Source of the DNA: Evernia prunastri
Taxonomy: Eukaryota; Ascomycota; Lecanoromycetes; Lecanorales; Parmeliaceae
Reading direction: 5' to 3'
Length of the DNA: 64,000 bases
Assembly: GCA_003184365.1 (NCBI GenBank)
Contig: NKYR01000033.1
Coordinates: forward strand, 249,728-313,727
Below, piece after piece: positions 1 to 9,926 of this stretch. Position 1 is the stretch's first letter, and each line of letters opens with the position of its first letter. The notes beneath the pieces are model-generated. The model was not told the DNA's origin. It was given only the letters and a program-made list of their open reading frames with translations, and did not search any database. The translations under genes and the position numbers were made by a program.

Positions 1-3000
1 ACCACGCAACGATTGAGGTTCTCGAACCCGCATCGTTTCATCATTTTCTGAGAAATTTCCGACAATGGCTTCAGGGCAACCTCTGGATGAAGGATTCCCA
101 TCCTGTCTTTGAGCTCTTCAAGGGCTCTTCTGGCGAGTTGGCCCATATTTACCATATCGATGTCTAGGATACTCATTTCTAGATAACCTTCGGGACGGAG
201 GACTCGCATGCATTCTGAAATCGAGTTGAGGTACGCATCCTCCGACGTTGCAGCTGGAAAGCGGAAGACCGCAGCGGTGAAGAATCCTGCTTCAAAGGGA
301 AAGGGTTTTCTGAGGTCAACATGCTGGACCTGGTGGAAATTTTTGGGAAGCTGGAGAGCTCCAATTTGCGGCGAGCTGGCGGGTTTAGGGCTCAGGTTGA
401 AAATATCAACATCCGCATAAGTCTCGGCGCAGTAGAAGGACCAATCGTCGTTGCCAAGTCCGTCAAGGACTAGGACTCGGTCTTTGTGATTGCGCTTTGC
501 CTCAACAAGAGCGGGGCTGAACAGAACCCTGTCAAAAGAAAGCCAGCGACTAGTCATAAGCGCATCGAATCTCAGGTTACTCTGGATAGTAGGCCTGTTA
601 TGTGCATTTGCAGCGATGGGAGGGGTAATCCTCTTCTTTTGCTTGTTCTCACGGCCCGCGAGGGAGTCTGGGTCCGACTCAATCGAGCTCGTGCTATACC
701 GACTGCCACTAGATGAGCTCGGTCGCCTCGTGATCGCACTGGGTCTATCTCGACCGCTACGTCCTGCCAACAGATGGGGTTTAGTTACCGACGTTGCGGG
801 TTGTCCAGAAATATCGCGCTTTGACCGATCTGGGGGGCTGGGTAACGGTCTTGTTGGCGCCGATACACCAGGATACGTTGCCGACACTTTCTTGTCAGTG
901 CTACTCAACGAGCCCGTACCGGAGGATGCCTTCCGAATATGAAGGGGCTCGGGTGCCCACCCTTTCTGCCGTAGAATCGCTTCAAGGGGGTTTTTCGATT
1001 CTTCAGCCAACGGGGCTGGAGACACAACGGTGTCAAGAAACTCGTTGTATTCATTCCAGACCTCATCTTCATCAGGAGCAGTACCCGGCTCGGGAATAAT
1101 AGCGGTAGTCCCAACGAGGTTTGTGATTCCAGAGCTGCTTGAACCGGACACTTCGGATTCGATCCTTGGTGGAAAGGCCAAAAATTCGTCTTTCTCTATT
1201 CCATAGAAGCTTTCGCTGGGTTTTACAGGAGCACTAGCTGGCTTCGCTGAGTCTTGATCACCCCACGGATCAGAAGGGATGACTTCAGTCTGTATTCCTA
1301 GCAGCGGTCGCTCAGCTTGATCTTGAGATCGTATTTCCCGAGCGGCAGTAGGAGCTTCGTTGACCATAGCGGGACGTTGTGCAAAAGGCCTAGAGAAGGA
1401 TTGAGGGGGTGGCTTGTGTAAACGGTCACGCTTCGAGACGACTCTGGGAATGCGGCCAACTTGCTGCAATCGAGGCTTTTTAGGCTCCGGAAGTGGGACG
1501 GGTCTGACTTCGCTCGCAGGCGCAGTTGTGGCCTCAGGCGGGCGGAGATTGACACTGCGCGAATGTGGACCACGAAGGTCGGAGAACTCTGCAGTCAGCC
1601 TCGGTGGTGAAGGCAAAAGCGTGGAAAGCCTGTGGTCTGGTGGGGGAGAAACGTCTTGGGCGCTCAAAGAAGCCGGGACTCCACTATATATTGTGTCAAG
1701 CTGATTCCCATCTGCTGCTTGTATAGCACCCATCTGTTGTGGGCCTTCTTGTTCGCTGCCATCAAGCAGCGCATAAAAAGCAACAGATCGGGATTCCGGG
1801 AGGCTCGATACAGTCGCTGGGAGCTCTCTGGGACTGCCCTGGTCGTTACTTGATCGCGGCGCGATGTCTGCTACTGGCTTTCTTGGCGAAGCTTGTGCTC
1901 TCTGGAAAAAAGCCCACTTTCTGGGAGATCTTGACCCTACACCTCTCTTGGGTTCCGGTGATTTCAGGCGATTACCCTCACGCCCTTCGCGTAAGTCATC
2001 GTTCAGTTGAAGCGTACTATCTGTCCGAGCGAGAACGGACTGAAGGTCATCATGGCTCTCCATACTATGAGAAGCGGTGACAGCCCGTGTGTCGATCGGT
2101 GCGGGAGTCTTCGTTACTTTGAAGTCTTTTCCAAACAACTGTGATCGATGCGCCGAGCGGCGCGCCGCCAATGTTGGCTCCCGATAAGATTGATCAATGT
2201 TCGCTTCCCCCTCCTGTTCCAATCCCGATTCTGATTTATCCTTCCTGTCAGGTAGCCTTCGATGATCTCTGCGGAGGTAGTGCGTATTGGTGGGCTCTGT
2301 ACCGGGGGTTTCGCTCCGAGTGGGTATCTGGCGCGAAAGCGGCGCACCCATTGCATGAAGACTTTCACTAGACGTAGTGGCCGCTGGCATTTCTCCACCA
2401 TACATAGGCGGATGCGGTGAATCGAAAGTATGACTGTCGGTGGCTCGACCACTACCAGTCAAGACTACAGGAGCAAGTCTTTCCCGCAGGAATTCGTCTA
2501 TCTCATGGTCATCCCGGCTGGTGAAACTGCTTTTTCGGCTGATAGGCGTACGTCCAGCACTGTTGGTGCTTGTTGAACGACCCCTGCTAGCGCTGGTACT
2601 GATACTGCCACTTCGGCCTCGTCTCGCGTACTTCCCATAACCTTCATGACCAGTCCCCGCCGCGGGACCCTTTTTTGCAGCCTTTTCGGGATTCTCGTAA
2701 ACTGCAGTATCTAGCGGCGACCTTGTGCGCTTCATAAGCAACCCAAATCGAGAAGAGGACTTGCTGGAGCTGGCACTCAGCGGACTCGGATCTTTCGCAG
2801 AACGGACTCCGCCCAGGTTAGTTTCCACCGGTGGTAGCGTTTGCTTTTTTGAGGGTTCACCACGAATCGATCGAAGAGGGTTTGTAATGACAGGGTTTGG
2901 TGACGGCATTCGAGACGGTCTCGCGGAGATCGAGGACGCATTAGATGGGAAGCGGCCCAACGCAGTACGACTCATATTTGTACCAAACCCCCTTTCGGTG

Positions 3001-4334
3001 CTTGGTACGTCTCTATCCAAAATTACACGCGCTCTGGTGCCCTGCAAGAGGTCGAGCGTGTTGTCAAGATCAAGACTTGGAGTCCCTTCTCGACTCGGCC
3101 TGGGAGGTGGAGTTTTGGACCAGTGATGTTGGTATGAGTCGTTCTGTGCCACATGAGACTCACCATGGGGCCTCTGCAGCCCCACAGCATCCTTTGAACG
3201 CAGCTCTGGCGCATCTTTTACAATGTTCCGCCACCTACCGAGGTCCTCAATAGGTGATGGACCCAACCTCATCGACGGCTGACGTACAGGACTGGGCGGG
3301 ATTGGAGTAGACCTGTTTGAGGTTGAACGAACTTGGGAGCCGTCACGCCGTTCAGTGCCTTTGACCGTAGATGAAGACGATGAAGAAGTTAAGGATTCTC
3401 GTACAGCCGTGAGGCCTCGACTCTGCAATAGATTGGGGTCTTCTTGCAGCGGAATGCCAGGGAACTTCCGCCTCGTGACTGGCGGACGGCTCCGGGTTGG
3501 ACTAAGCTGCTTTCTGCCGATAGGAGCTTTGATTGGAGTCGAGACCCCAGGCGACTGCGATGACATGGATGTAGGTGTGGAAGTCCTACTGAAGGCGCCA
3601 GGCGACTCGGAACGGCGAGTGGATGAGCCGCTATCAGCAAAGGTAGGGGTTGGGGGAGGCAAATTTTGTGCGGGCAATACTTCTTGGGTGTTGCGAGTAT
3701 TGTAGCTAGCCATTCGGGAACTCGAGGTAGCCAACTCGGAGCTTTGGCTCAGAGACTCTGCGCTAGAGACGGTGGGCACGGTGATTCCAAAGACGGATCC
3801 AGGAAAACCGTCCTTATAATCTCCAGGCGGATTGAGCGTCTGTAACGGATTCCCTGATGGCGTTGGTTCGTACAAAGAAGCCGAGGAGTCAGTGCGAGCA
3901 TACCGGCCGTGCTCTTCTATTGGCACTTTCCGCCTCAGAATGTGGCGGACCTGCTTTACCGACTTGGGTGCAGGTATCCCAGGGGCTTGGCTCGAGGTTG
4001 AGATCCCTAATCCCGCATTGCACGCCGGCTCAGCTGTTGTCCTTCTCGGCTCGCTTCTTGCAGTGGCGACATGGAGCGAGCTCTGCAGCTTGCTGTTTGA
4101 AGTATTAGAGGGTTTTGCGACATTCGCAGATAGAGGGTCGACTTTTGGCCGATTGTGTTTGCCCCTCGAAAAGAAAGAGGAAGAATGCGTCGGCATTTTT
4201 GAGATATGGGATGCCGAAGACGCTGAAGATGCTATGGGCGGTCTTGGTGATGGGCCCACTGGTATTTTCTCCTTTGACTCTGCTTTGCCTGATTGCTTCG
4301 TAGACCTGAAGCCGAATGCTCCCCGCGAAGCCAT
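1..4334 (-). CDS. Large disordered protein with C-terminal methyltransferase-like domain (partial, 3' end outside window)
   Basis: One uninterrupted minus-strand reading frame runs from an ATG at 4332-4334 to the left edge, at least 1,444 codons without a stop. No intron is needed. About the first 1,240 residues are low-complexity, rich in Ser, Pro, Thr and Arg, with many SP/TP sites, as in long disordered regulatory tails. From about residue 1,255 (plus positions below about 570) the sequence becomes ordered: a VLVLDGLGNDDWSF stretch resembles a SAM-binding motif I, and SECMRVLRPEGYLEMSILD resembles the post-motif of class I SAM-dependent methyltransferases (Methyltransf_11 type). The motif I glycines are not canonical, so activity is uncertain. 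Substrate is unknown. The plus-strand frames here are shadows. I am confident of the gene and moderately confident of the fold. Confidence 0.85.
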   Translation of the reverse strand, partial: MASRGAFGFRSTKQSGKAESKEKIPVGPSPRPPIASSASSASHISKMPTHSSSFFSRGKHNRPKVDPLSANVAKPSNTSNSKLQSSLHVATARSEPRRTTAEPACNAGLGISTSSQAPGIPAPKSVKQVRHILRRKVPIEEHGRYARTDSSASLYEPTPSGNPLQTLNPPGDYKDGFPGSVFGITVPTVSSAESLSQSSELATSSSRMASYNTRNTQEVLPAQNLPPPTPTFADSGSSTRRSESPGAFSRTSTPTSMSSQSPGVSTPIKAPIGRKQLSPTRSRPPVTRRKFPGIPLQEDPNLLQSRGLTAVRESLTSSSSSSTVKGTERRDGSQVRSTSNRSTPIPPSPVRQPSMRLGPSPIEDLGRWRNIVKDAPELRSKDAVGLQRPHGESHVAQNDSYQHHWSKTPPPRPSREGTPSLDLDNTLDLLQGTRARVILDRDVPSTERGFGTNMSRTALGRFPSNASSISARPSRMPSPNPVITNPLRSIRGEPSKKQTLPPVETNLGGVRSAKDPSPLSASSSKSSSRFGLLMKRTRSPLDTAVYENPEKAAKKGPAAGTGHEGYGKYARRGRSGSISTSASRGRSTSTNSAGRTPISRKSSFTSRDDHEIDEFLRERLAPVVLTGSGRATDSHTFDSPHPPMYGGEMPAATTSSESLHAMGAPLSRQIPTRSETPGTEPTNTHYLRRDHRRLPDRKDKSESGLEQEGEANIDQSYREPTLAARRSAHRSQLFGKDFKVTKTPAPIDTRAVTASHSMESHDDLQSVLARTDSTLQLNDDLREGREGNRLKSPEPKRGVGSRSPRKWAFFQRAQASPRKPVADIAPRSSNDQGSPRELPATVSSLPESRSVAFYALLDGSEQEGPQQMGAIQAADGNQLDTIYSGVPASLSAQDVSPPPDHRLSTLLPSPPRLTAEFSDLRGPHSRSVNLRPPEATTAPASEVRPVPLPEPKKPRLQQVGRIPRVVSKRDRLHKPPPQSFSRPFAQRPAMVNEAPTAAREIRSQDQAERPLLGIQTEVIPSDPWGDQDSAKPASAPVKPSESFYGIEKDEFLAFPPRIESEVSGSSSSGITNLVGTTAIIPEPGTAPDEDEVWNEYNEFLDTVVSPAPLAEESKNPLEAILRQKGWAPEPLHIRKASSGTGSLSSTDKKVSATYPGVSAPTRPLPSPPDRSKRDISGQPATSVTKPHLLAGRSGRDRPSAITRRPSSSSGSRYSTSSIESDPDSLAGRENKQKKRITPPIAANAHNRPTIQSNLRFDALMTSRWLSFDRVLFSPALVEAKRNHKDRVLVLDGLGNDDWSFYCAETYADVDIFNLSPKPASSPQIGALQLPKNFHQVQHVDLRKPFPFEAGFFTAAVFRFPAATSEDAYLNSISECMRVLRPEGYLEMSILDIDMVNMGQLARRALEELKDRMGILHPEVALKPLSEISQKMMKRCGFENLNRCV

Positions 4335-6912
4335 TGTTGCTGCTTGGCTCGCGAAGCGCTCAAACAAGTTATAGAGATGGAGGACATGAGCGACATATGT
4401 GAAAGCCAGCGATCAATATCATATGTACCAAGGATCCGCGTTGCCTGTAGTACAGTCAGTAAAGGCTCGAAAAGGGGAGAGCAAGAGGGTGGACCGGCAC
4501 GTGCCTCAAATCTTTATATGGCTTTCGGCATCAAGATTTTAGACGAAGGTGGGTGAGATGAGATTCCCGTGACATCCACGTGCTTATATATATGACAATG
4601 GCTCTCGCCTTTTGTCTTTTTTGATTTTTCTCACGTGGAAACGGCGTGAGACGTTTTCTTGATGCCAGCACAGAGCCACTAAAGTCGCACAGCCTCACAG
4701 CCACATGTACAACGGGAGAACCCAAAATAGGAACAAATCGCGGTAAAATCCGGCGGTCAATGTACAAGGCAGATTTGTCGAATATAGGTAGATAAGTGAT
4801 TATGAAGAAGAATCAAATAAAGAATTATAATATACTAAAAATCAAACAACAATAGTAGGTATACATTGAAAAAATGAAGGAGAGGGAAAATTTTGGGAAG
4901 ATATTTTACTACTGCGTTTGAGGTGGGGAAAGCTAATAAGATCATCCTTAAATTTGGGAGGCGGACCGGGGGGGGGGGGGGGGGTTTCNGGGGGGAGGTG
5001 TTTCTCGGGGGTGGGAGTGGGATACTTGAAGCAAAAATTGGCGGTACTGTACCCTGTACCGACGGGAGGCAACGTGTGACCGCCGACCGGGGTCTTTTAA
5101 TTGGACCTTGCTAATTTGCTAATCCTTCGGGGGCGAGAAACGTCGCGTCGAGTGAGGCGACCCTTGAGACCTTTTTCTCTTATTTAGATCTCTCGCCGTC
5201 TTGATTAGTCCCCTTCTCTCTTTCTCTCTTTCAAACTTCCAGCAACATCCAAAAGGCAAAAATTTGGCGAAGGCAAAGACGGCATGGCGATCAGATCGAG
5301 AGTAGCCAAAACGTGTCCGTTGGATGGTCAGCTGCTTTGCCGTCGACGACGAAAGATGAGTGAGGGGTTCAGCGGTATTTGACATGGGCCTTCTTGGATG
5401 AGACGCGCCGGAGCAGAAGGTGCCAGGGGACCGACGCCGAGCAAGCCTGAGCTGTACCTCCCCATGTAAGTGACAATATCACATGAACTCACCCTTATTC
5501 GTCCGTTCTGGACGCGAGTGAGGCGGGCTTCAGCTTTTAGAGTGAGTAGTAGTGAGAGAAGATGTTGGTACTGGCAAATCTGGTAAACGCCATGCTATCA
5601 TTCGTTCTCGAAGGCACGTTGTAGTGTGGGATAGGTACATGCGTTGGGATCGAATCATGAGCGTTAATTCGGCGCTTCGCTCTCTAGGCTGAAGGCTCAC
5701 CAGTTATCCGTTCCGATGCATATGAATGCATCATGCATCATGCAACCACGGAGGCCTAACTAGAATAGCCCGCCACATCCATCACCAAGCTTTTCCGTTA
5801 GGTAGCCCTCTTCAAGTAATCATGTTTGCATCTGTGATTGCTTCACTTCGAGCTTCTCACCCTTATAGGTCTACTGTTAGTTAGTTTCTCTTTGAGCGTC
5901 CGTGACTCCATATACTAAGCAGTCCTCATAGCTAAGCATCCTCTTTTGGTTGAGATATCCCATAATCCCAAACAAGTAGGCAACGTGGAAGGTTATTCCC
6001 GGAGTGTCAAGGCCCATCGCCTCGGTCCGTCCAAAAGTCTGTGTTGCTGATTGGAGTGGAGTGTAATAATAATGAACGGATACGAAGGATGACAGAGGAT
6101 CTGAGAAGAGTGGCGAAAAGCAGCGCGTTTTACAAAGAAGTGGTTCTTCGCGACTCGAATGATACACAAATTTCCCTCTCGACTAATAAGAGAGCCTGGG
6201 AAGCTGAATAGGAAACGGAGACGCCGACCACCCCTCGGTCCCGATGGCCTGCACACAATCTGCAGCTGTCAACGGCAAACACGGTCATGATTGGCCGGCC
6301 TGTTCCTGGCGTATCCGTTCTCTCGGTGCCATGTTGGTCATGTGACCGTCCGACGCTCTAGTGAGTACTTTAGTTGACTGGAGAGGGAGAGGAAAAAGAA
6401 GATCTCAGATCTTGGCATTAGAATCGTGATGCTTCACAGAATTGACTACAGTGTTGATTGTGTCGCGTCAATTGCTTTTCCAGTCCATAGCAACTAGCCT
6501 GGGAATACAAAACAGGAGGCCTCGCCAGCGCAGATTAATGAGCTTTCTCACTACCTAGTCGACCAAAAACCCTGTAAGAAATGAGTTTTATGATAGGTTT
6601 ATTTTCAAAGACAGCAAACTGTACGTGAATCGAAAAGTGACTGAAGTTTGAATTGGAATTTGGCTATTGTCAAAAAGTGCGCTAAAATCAGCCCTATCAT
6701 CCTGGAGTTCTGAAGGACCTTCAACATTCCTCAAGACATTGTCTTTCAATTGAGTTGGCTTTCTGTTGTCTTGGAAACACCACCTTTACAAAGCACCGGT
6801 CTTCCAAATAGTTATCTACATTCACTCTTTCACGGCAAATCCACAGGGATAACAGTACCTACCTCGCTTGACCTCAAGCCAATCTACCCTTTGATCAGTA
6901 CCAGCAACCACC
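4335..6912. other. Intergenic region, no supported gene
   Basis: This stretch separates the divergent methyltransferase-like gene (-) and THO1 (+) and should hold both promoters. It contains the poly-G run with an undetermined base near 4989. Short open frames occur on both strands (5119-5385 minus; 5398-5466 plus, ending in a GTAAGT; 5877-6256 minus), but none shows a domain or a coherent exon chain. A small multi-exon gene at 5.1-6.2 kb cannot be excluded. CT-rich sequence at about 5160-5250 looks like ordinary leader or promoter DNA. Confidence 0.5.
4968..4989. other. 17-G homopolymer followed by an undetermined base
   Basis: A run of 17 G (4968-4984) is followed by TTTC and an N at 4989, then six more G. 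It marks a place where the read consensus was uncertain, so the local length may be wrong. Confidence 0.95.
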
Positions 6913-7713
6913 ATGTCGACCGACTACGCGAAGAAGAAGAACGCCGAGCTCGAAGACCTACTCAAAGCCCGCTCTCTCCCCCACACCGGCAAGAAAGCCG
7001 ACCTCATCGCCCGTCTGCAGCAGTACGACGCAGAGCAAGCCGCCAAGTCCAACGCCGCAGCCACCGCCGGAGCCGAAGATGAAATCGACTGGGAGGATGA
7101 CGCCGCCGCGATCGCAGCGGGCGGCCTCGGCCAGCCTGCGAACCCGACCGCGGTGCCGAACCAAGTCGTGGACACGGACCCCTCGAAAACCCACGATCTG
7201 ACCGTCGACCCGCCCGCCCCCGCGGCCGGGGATACCAAAGCCGCCGCCGCCGCTCCGGCCGGGGACGCCAACGCCGCGGCCGAAGCCGACAAGAAGAAAT
7301 CCCTCCCGTCCACGGGCATCAAAGCGACGGCCGTCGACGACGAGCTGGCCAAGCGGCAGAAGCGCGCGGCCCGCTTCGGGATGCAGGAGTCGAACGAGGA
7401 CGCGCTCAAGGCGCTGGAGCGCGCGAAGAAGTTCGGCACCGGGGACGCGGAGGACAAGGTCGCGGTCAAGGGGCTCGACGAGGCGTTGCCGGAGCGCGCG
7501 GCGCGGGGCCAGAAGAGGGGCCGCGGGGGCGACGACGGGGGCAGGAGGGACGGCCGGGAGAAGCGGAGTAGGGTCCGGGGTGGTGGAGGGAGGGGGCGGA
7601 GGGAGAGGAGCGGGACGCCGAAGGATGGGGTCAAGAAGGCTGGGAGCGGCTTGAGTGACAAGGATCGGTTGGCGGCGGAGGCGAGGAAGAAGAGGTTTGC
7701 TGCTGCGGAGTAA
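6913..7713 (+). CDS. THO1: SAP-domain mRNP biogenesis protein, Tho1/CIP29 (SARNP) family
   Basis: A single 266-residue exon with ATG in a good context (ACCATGT). Residues about 8-40 form a SAP motif (ELEDLLKARSLPHTGKKADL), a helix-turn-helix that binds nucleic acid. A linker rich in Ala, Pro and Asp follows. Residues about 145-180 (AKRQKRAARFGM, ALERAKKFG) match the Tho1/MOS11 C-terminal motif. The tail is basic and RGG-like. In yeast and animals this family works with the TREX/THO complex in co-transcriptional mRNP packaging and export, so a nuclear location is expected. The gene is strikingly GC-rich, above all in its second half, and this creates long antisense frames on the other strand that I treat as artefacts. 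The next gene, PHO85, converges on it. Confidence 0.88.
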   Translation: MSTDYAKKKNAELEDLLKARSLPHTGKKADLIARLQQYDAEQAAKSNAAATAGAEDEIDWEDDAAAIAAGGLGQPANPTAVPNQVVDTDPSKTHDLTVDPPAPAAGDTKAAAAAPAGDANAAAEADKKKSLPSTGIKATAVDDELAKRQKRAARFGMQESNEDALKALERAKKFGTGDAEDKVAVKGLDEALPERAARGQKRGRGGDDGGRRDGREKRSRVRGGGGRGRRERSGTPKDGVKKAGSGLSDKDRLAAEARKKRFAAAE

Positions 7714-8147
7714 GAGATGCGAGCGGGGGGTTGTTTGACGGGACGCGGGATTCAAGAGGTTATTCCCCGACTTATGGTGGATTTCTGGTCGGAAAAGGGT
7801 AACTGTCTCGGCATGTTGAGGGAGCGACCTTCACCGGAACGGTTACTGCACACAAGCACGACGAGTGCTAATTCAGTCTAATTATGATACCAGCGGCACA
7901 TTTGCCTTCAATAAGAATATCTAGAAGAGCGGGACTCTCTCACGGGATGTCTAAGTGAGGAAACCCCATTTAAGGGATTACTCCTTCCCAGCTATCCTTA
8001 TGCATTCTGGGTGATTCGGAGACCCATCCCACACGACACCTATATACGCCAGCGCTGACATGATAAAAGGGCATCAAATCTCCCGGTAGACTCATTGCCC
8101 AGCACGGTCCGCTTTCATACTCCATCACCATTTTCTCAGGCTCAAGC
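7714..8147. other. Convergent 3' intergenic region
   Basis: Shared 3' flank of THO1 (+) and PHO85 (-). I see only untranslated sequence; a minus frame at 7970-8182 is the continuation of PHO85 3' flanking DNA in another phase. Confidence 0.7.
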
Positions 8148-9249
8148 TTACTGATATACCGGGACACCATACCCACCACCACTGGCTCCGGCCATCATCA
8201 TGCTTCCCTGACCTCCCATCTGCATCTGCTGTGATTGCTGAGCCTGCTGTTGCCTCAATTGTGGAAGGTCTCTGAACCACAAATGACTCAACGCCTCCAA
8301 GGCCCCGACCCTCATCTCCGGCCTCAGCTGCAACATCCTCGAGATCAGATCCAGCCCCACCTGGTCAATCTGGGGGAGGAACATGCGCAAGTCTTGAGTC
8401 GCGTAGACGTGAAAGTTGGATTTGTATTCAGGGAACTGACTGATGCCGGGCCAACTGCGCTCTGATGGCGTACCCATGATGCGAAAAATCTTCTGAAGTT
8501 GGTCTTCGTTTGTTGTACCAGGGAACAAAGGGCGTCCAGTGTACATTTCGGCCATGATGCAGCCGGCGGACCAGATGTCGATGCTGGTGTTGTAGGTGCG
8601 GGAGCCGAGGAGGACATCCGGGGCGCGGTACCAAAGGGTGACTACTTCATTGGAGAAGGTGTTGACTGGAATGCCGAAAGCTCGAGCCAGTCCAAAATCT
8701 GCGAGCTTGAGCTGGCCCTTGTTGTTGATGAGGAGGTTCTGAGGCTTTAAATCTCGATGTAGCACACGGTTTTCATGGCAAAAAGCAATGCCTTGGAGCA
8801 GCTGGTGCATGAAGGATTTGATGGTGATGTAGTCCAGTTGGCCGCCGGAGCCGCGGGAGTCCATGTACTTTTTGAGGTCCTTGTCCATGTATTCAAAGAC
8901 GAGCATAAGCTTGTTCTCGGTGTGTATGACATCGTGTAATGAGACAATGTTCTCATGTTTGAGCTCTTTCATAAGCGAAATTTCGCGGATGGCAGTGCTC
9001 GGAGTGCCCTCTTCGCTATCCAGGTGTATCTCTTTGAGAGCCACAAGCTCGCCGGTCTGGCGGTTACGGCCTTTGAAGACCTGGCGAATTTGGTTAGCTA
9101 AGTAGCGCATTCGCAGAAAGACAGCCTTACTGTTGCATATGTCCCCTCTCCCAGCTGTAGAACCCGTCAGCGTGCTCTTATTCCAATTCAAGTATGACAT
9201 GGCGTACCTTTTCCAACTGCTGGAAAGAGCTAGGATGTCTCTTATCCAT
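8148..9249 (-). CDS. PHO85: Cyclin-dependent protein kinase Pho85/PhoA
   Basis: Three exons: 9208-9249 (14 codons, starts MDKRHPSS), 9131-9154 (8 codons, LGEGTYAT) and 8148-9080; 332 residues. Introns 9155-9207 and 9081-9130 are GT-AG. The glycine loop is encoded by the 24-nt second exon. Visible kinase marks are the catalytic Lys38, the PSTAIRE helix at 49-55, HRDLKPQN from His130, DFG at 150-152 and an activation segment with WYRAP. The C-terminal tail is rich in Gln, Met and Gly. Pho85 kinases pair with several cyclins and act in phosphate sensing, glycogen metabolism and the cell cycle. PSTAIRE with this close N-terminus separates it from Cdc28/Cdc2, though a Cdk5-like label would describe the same family. 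Starting further upstream by reading through the introns would lose the glycine loop. Confidence 0.95.
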
Positions 9250-9926
9250 GCCTTGACTCGCGGGTAGCTGTTCGAGTTTCTGTCTTCCCACAGGTCTCTC
9301 GTAATTCAGGACGTCGCTGGGAGCTACAAGCTGGTCCGTGACTTGACGTTTTAAAGTGTTGTGCGAAGGCCGATGTTTAAGGGGGAGGGAGGTAGTGTAT
9401 TGCGGATCTCTATTTCTTGCGCAAGAAGTACCTCTGGAATCCATACCGTGGGATTGTAACCAATCGATTAAACGCCCGGGTAGCAAGAGTGAAGGTTTAT
9501 ATTTAGAAGACAGGACAGCGAATCGTTTGAGGATGTTGCACTTCGAAGTGAGGAAAACGAGATTGACTTAAGATGGTCATTTATATCGACGTGGTTCCTC
9601 AAAAGTTGTTGCGCTTGGATTGCTGCAGGGTGGTCTTGCCTTGCGTCTGATATCCTGCTGTCTCAGGAATGCAGTAGCTTCTCAGCCTACGTTAAAATTA
9701 CTCACTTGCTCTTACGTTGCGCTGGATTTCGAGTAGACATGGTCTCCGAGAGTCCACAGAAGCTCTGGTTGAGAACGAGGGTATCTAAGATATCTGAATG
9801 CTTTCGAGGCGTCTCTCGTTTCATAATCTATCGTAATCCTACGTCGTCAAAACGGTTGGCGATATATACTAGTACTATATAAACATCTTCCTTTAACGCT
9901 TGTGCCTATCCCGCTGTCCAACATCT
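9250..9926. other. Promoter region of PHO85 / 3' flank of facB
   Basis: No gene is supported. The PHO85 5' leader and promoter should lie here. A TATATAC...CTATATAAAC stretch at about 9861-9885 is AT-rich and close to the facB stop. Confidence 0.6.

Noticed and set aside
5119..5466. Short frames on both strands with a GTAAGT at 5467
   Set aside because: No second exon could be joined that gives a coherent protein, and no family was recognised.
6924..7755. Two long minus-strand frames (245 and 265 codons) opposite THO1
   Set aside because: They mirror the GC-rich codon pattern of THO1, have Arg/Ser/Pro-rich products without a domain, and one starts inside the 3' region of THO1.
9155..9200. 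Reading PHO85 from an upstream start through the introns
   Set aside because: It would replace the conserved glycine loop by unrelated residues; the spliced form restores it exactly.
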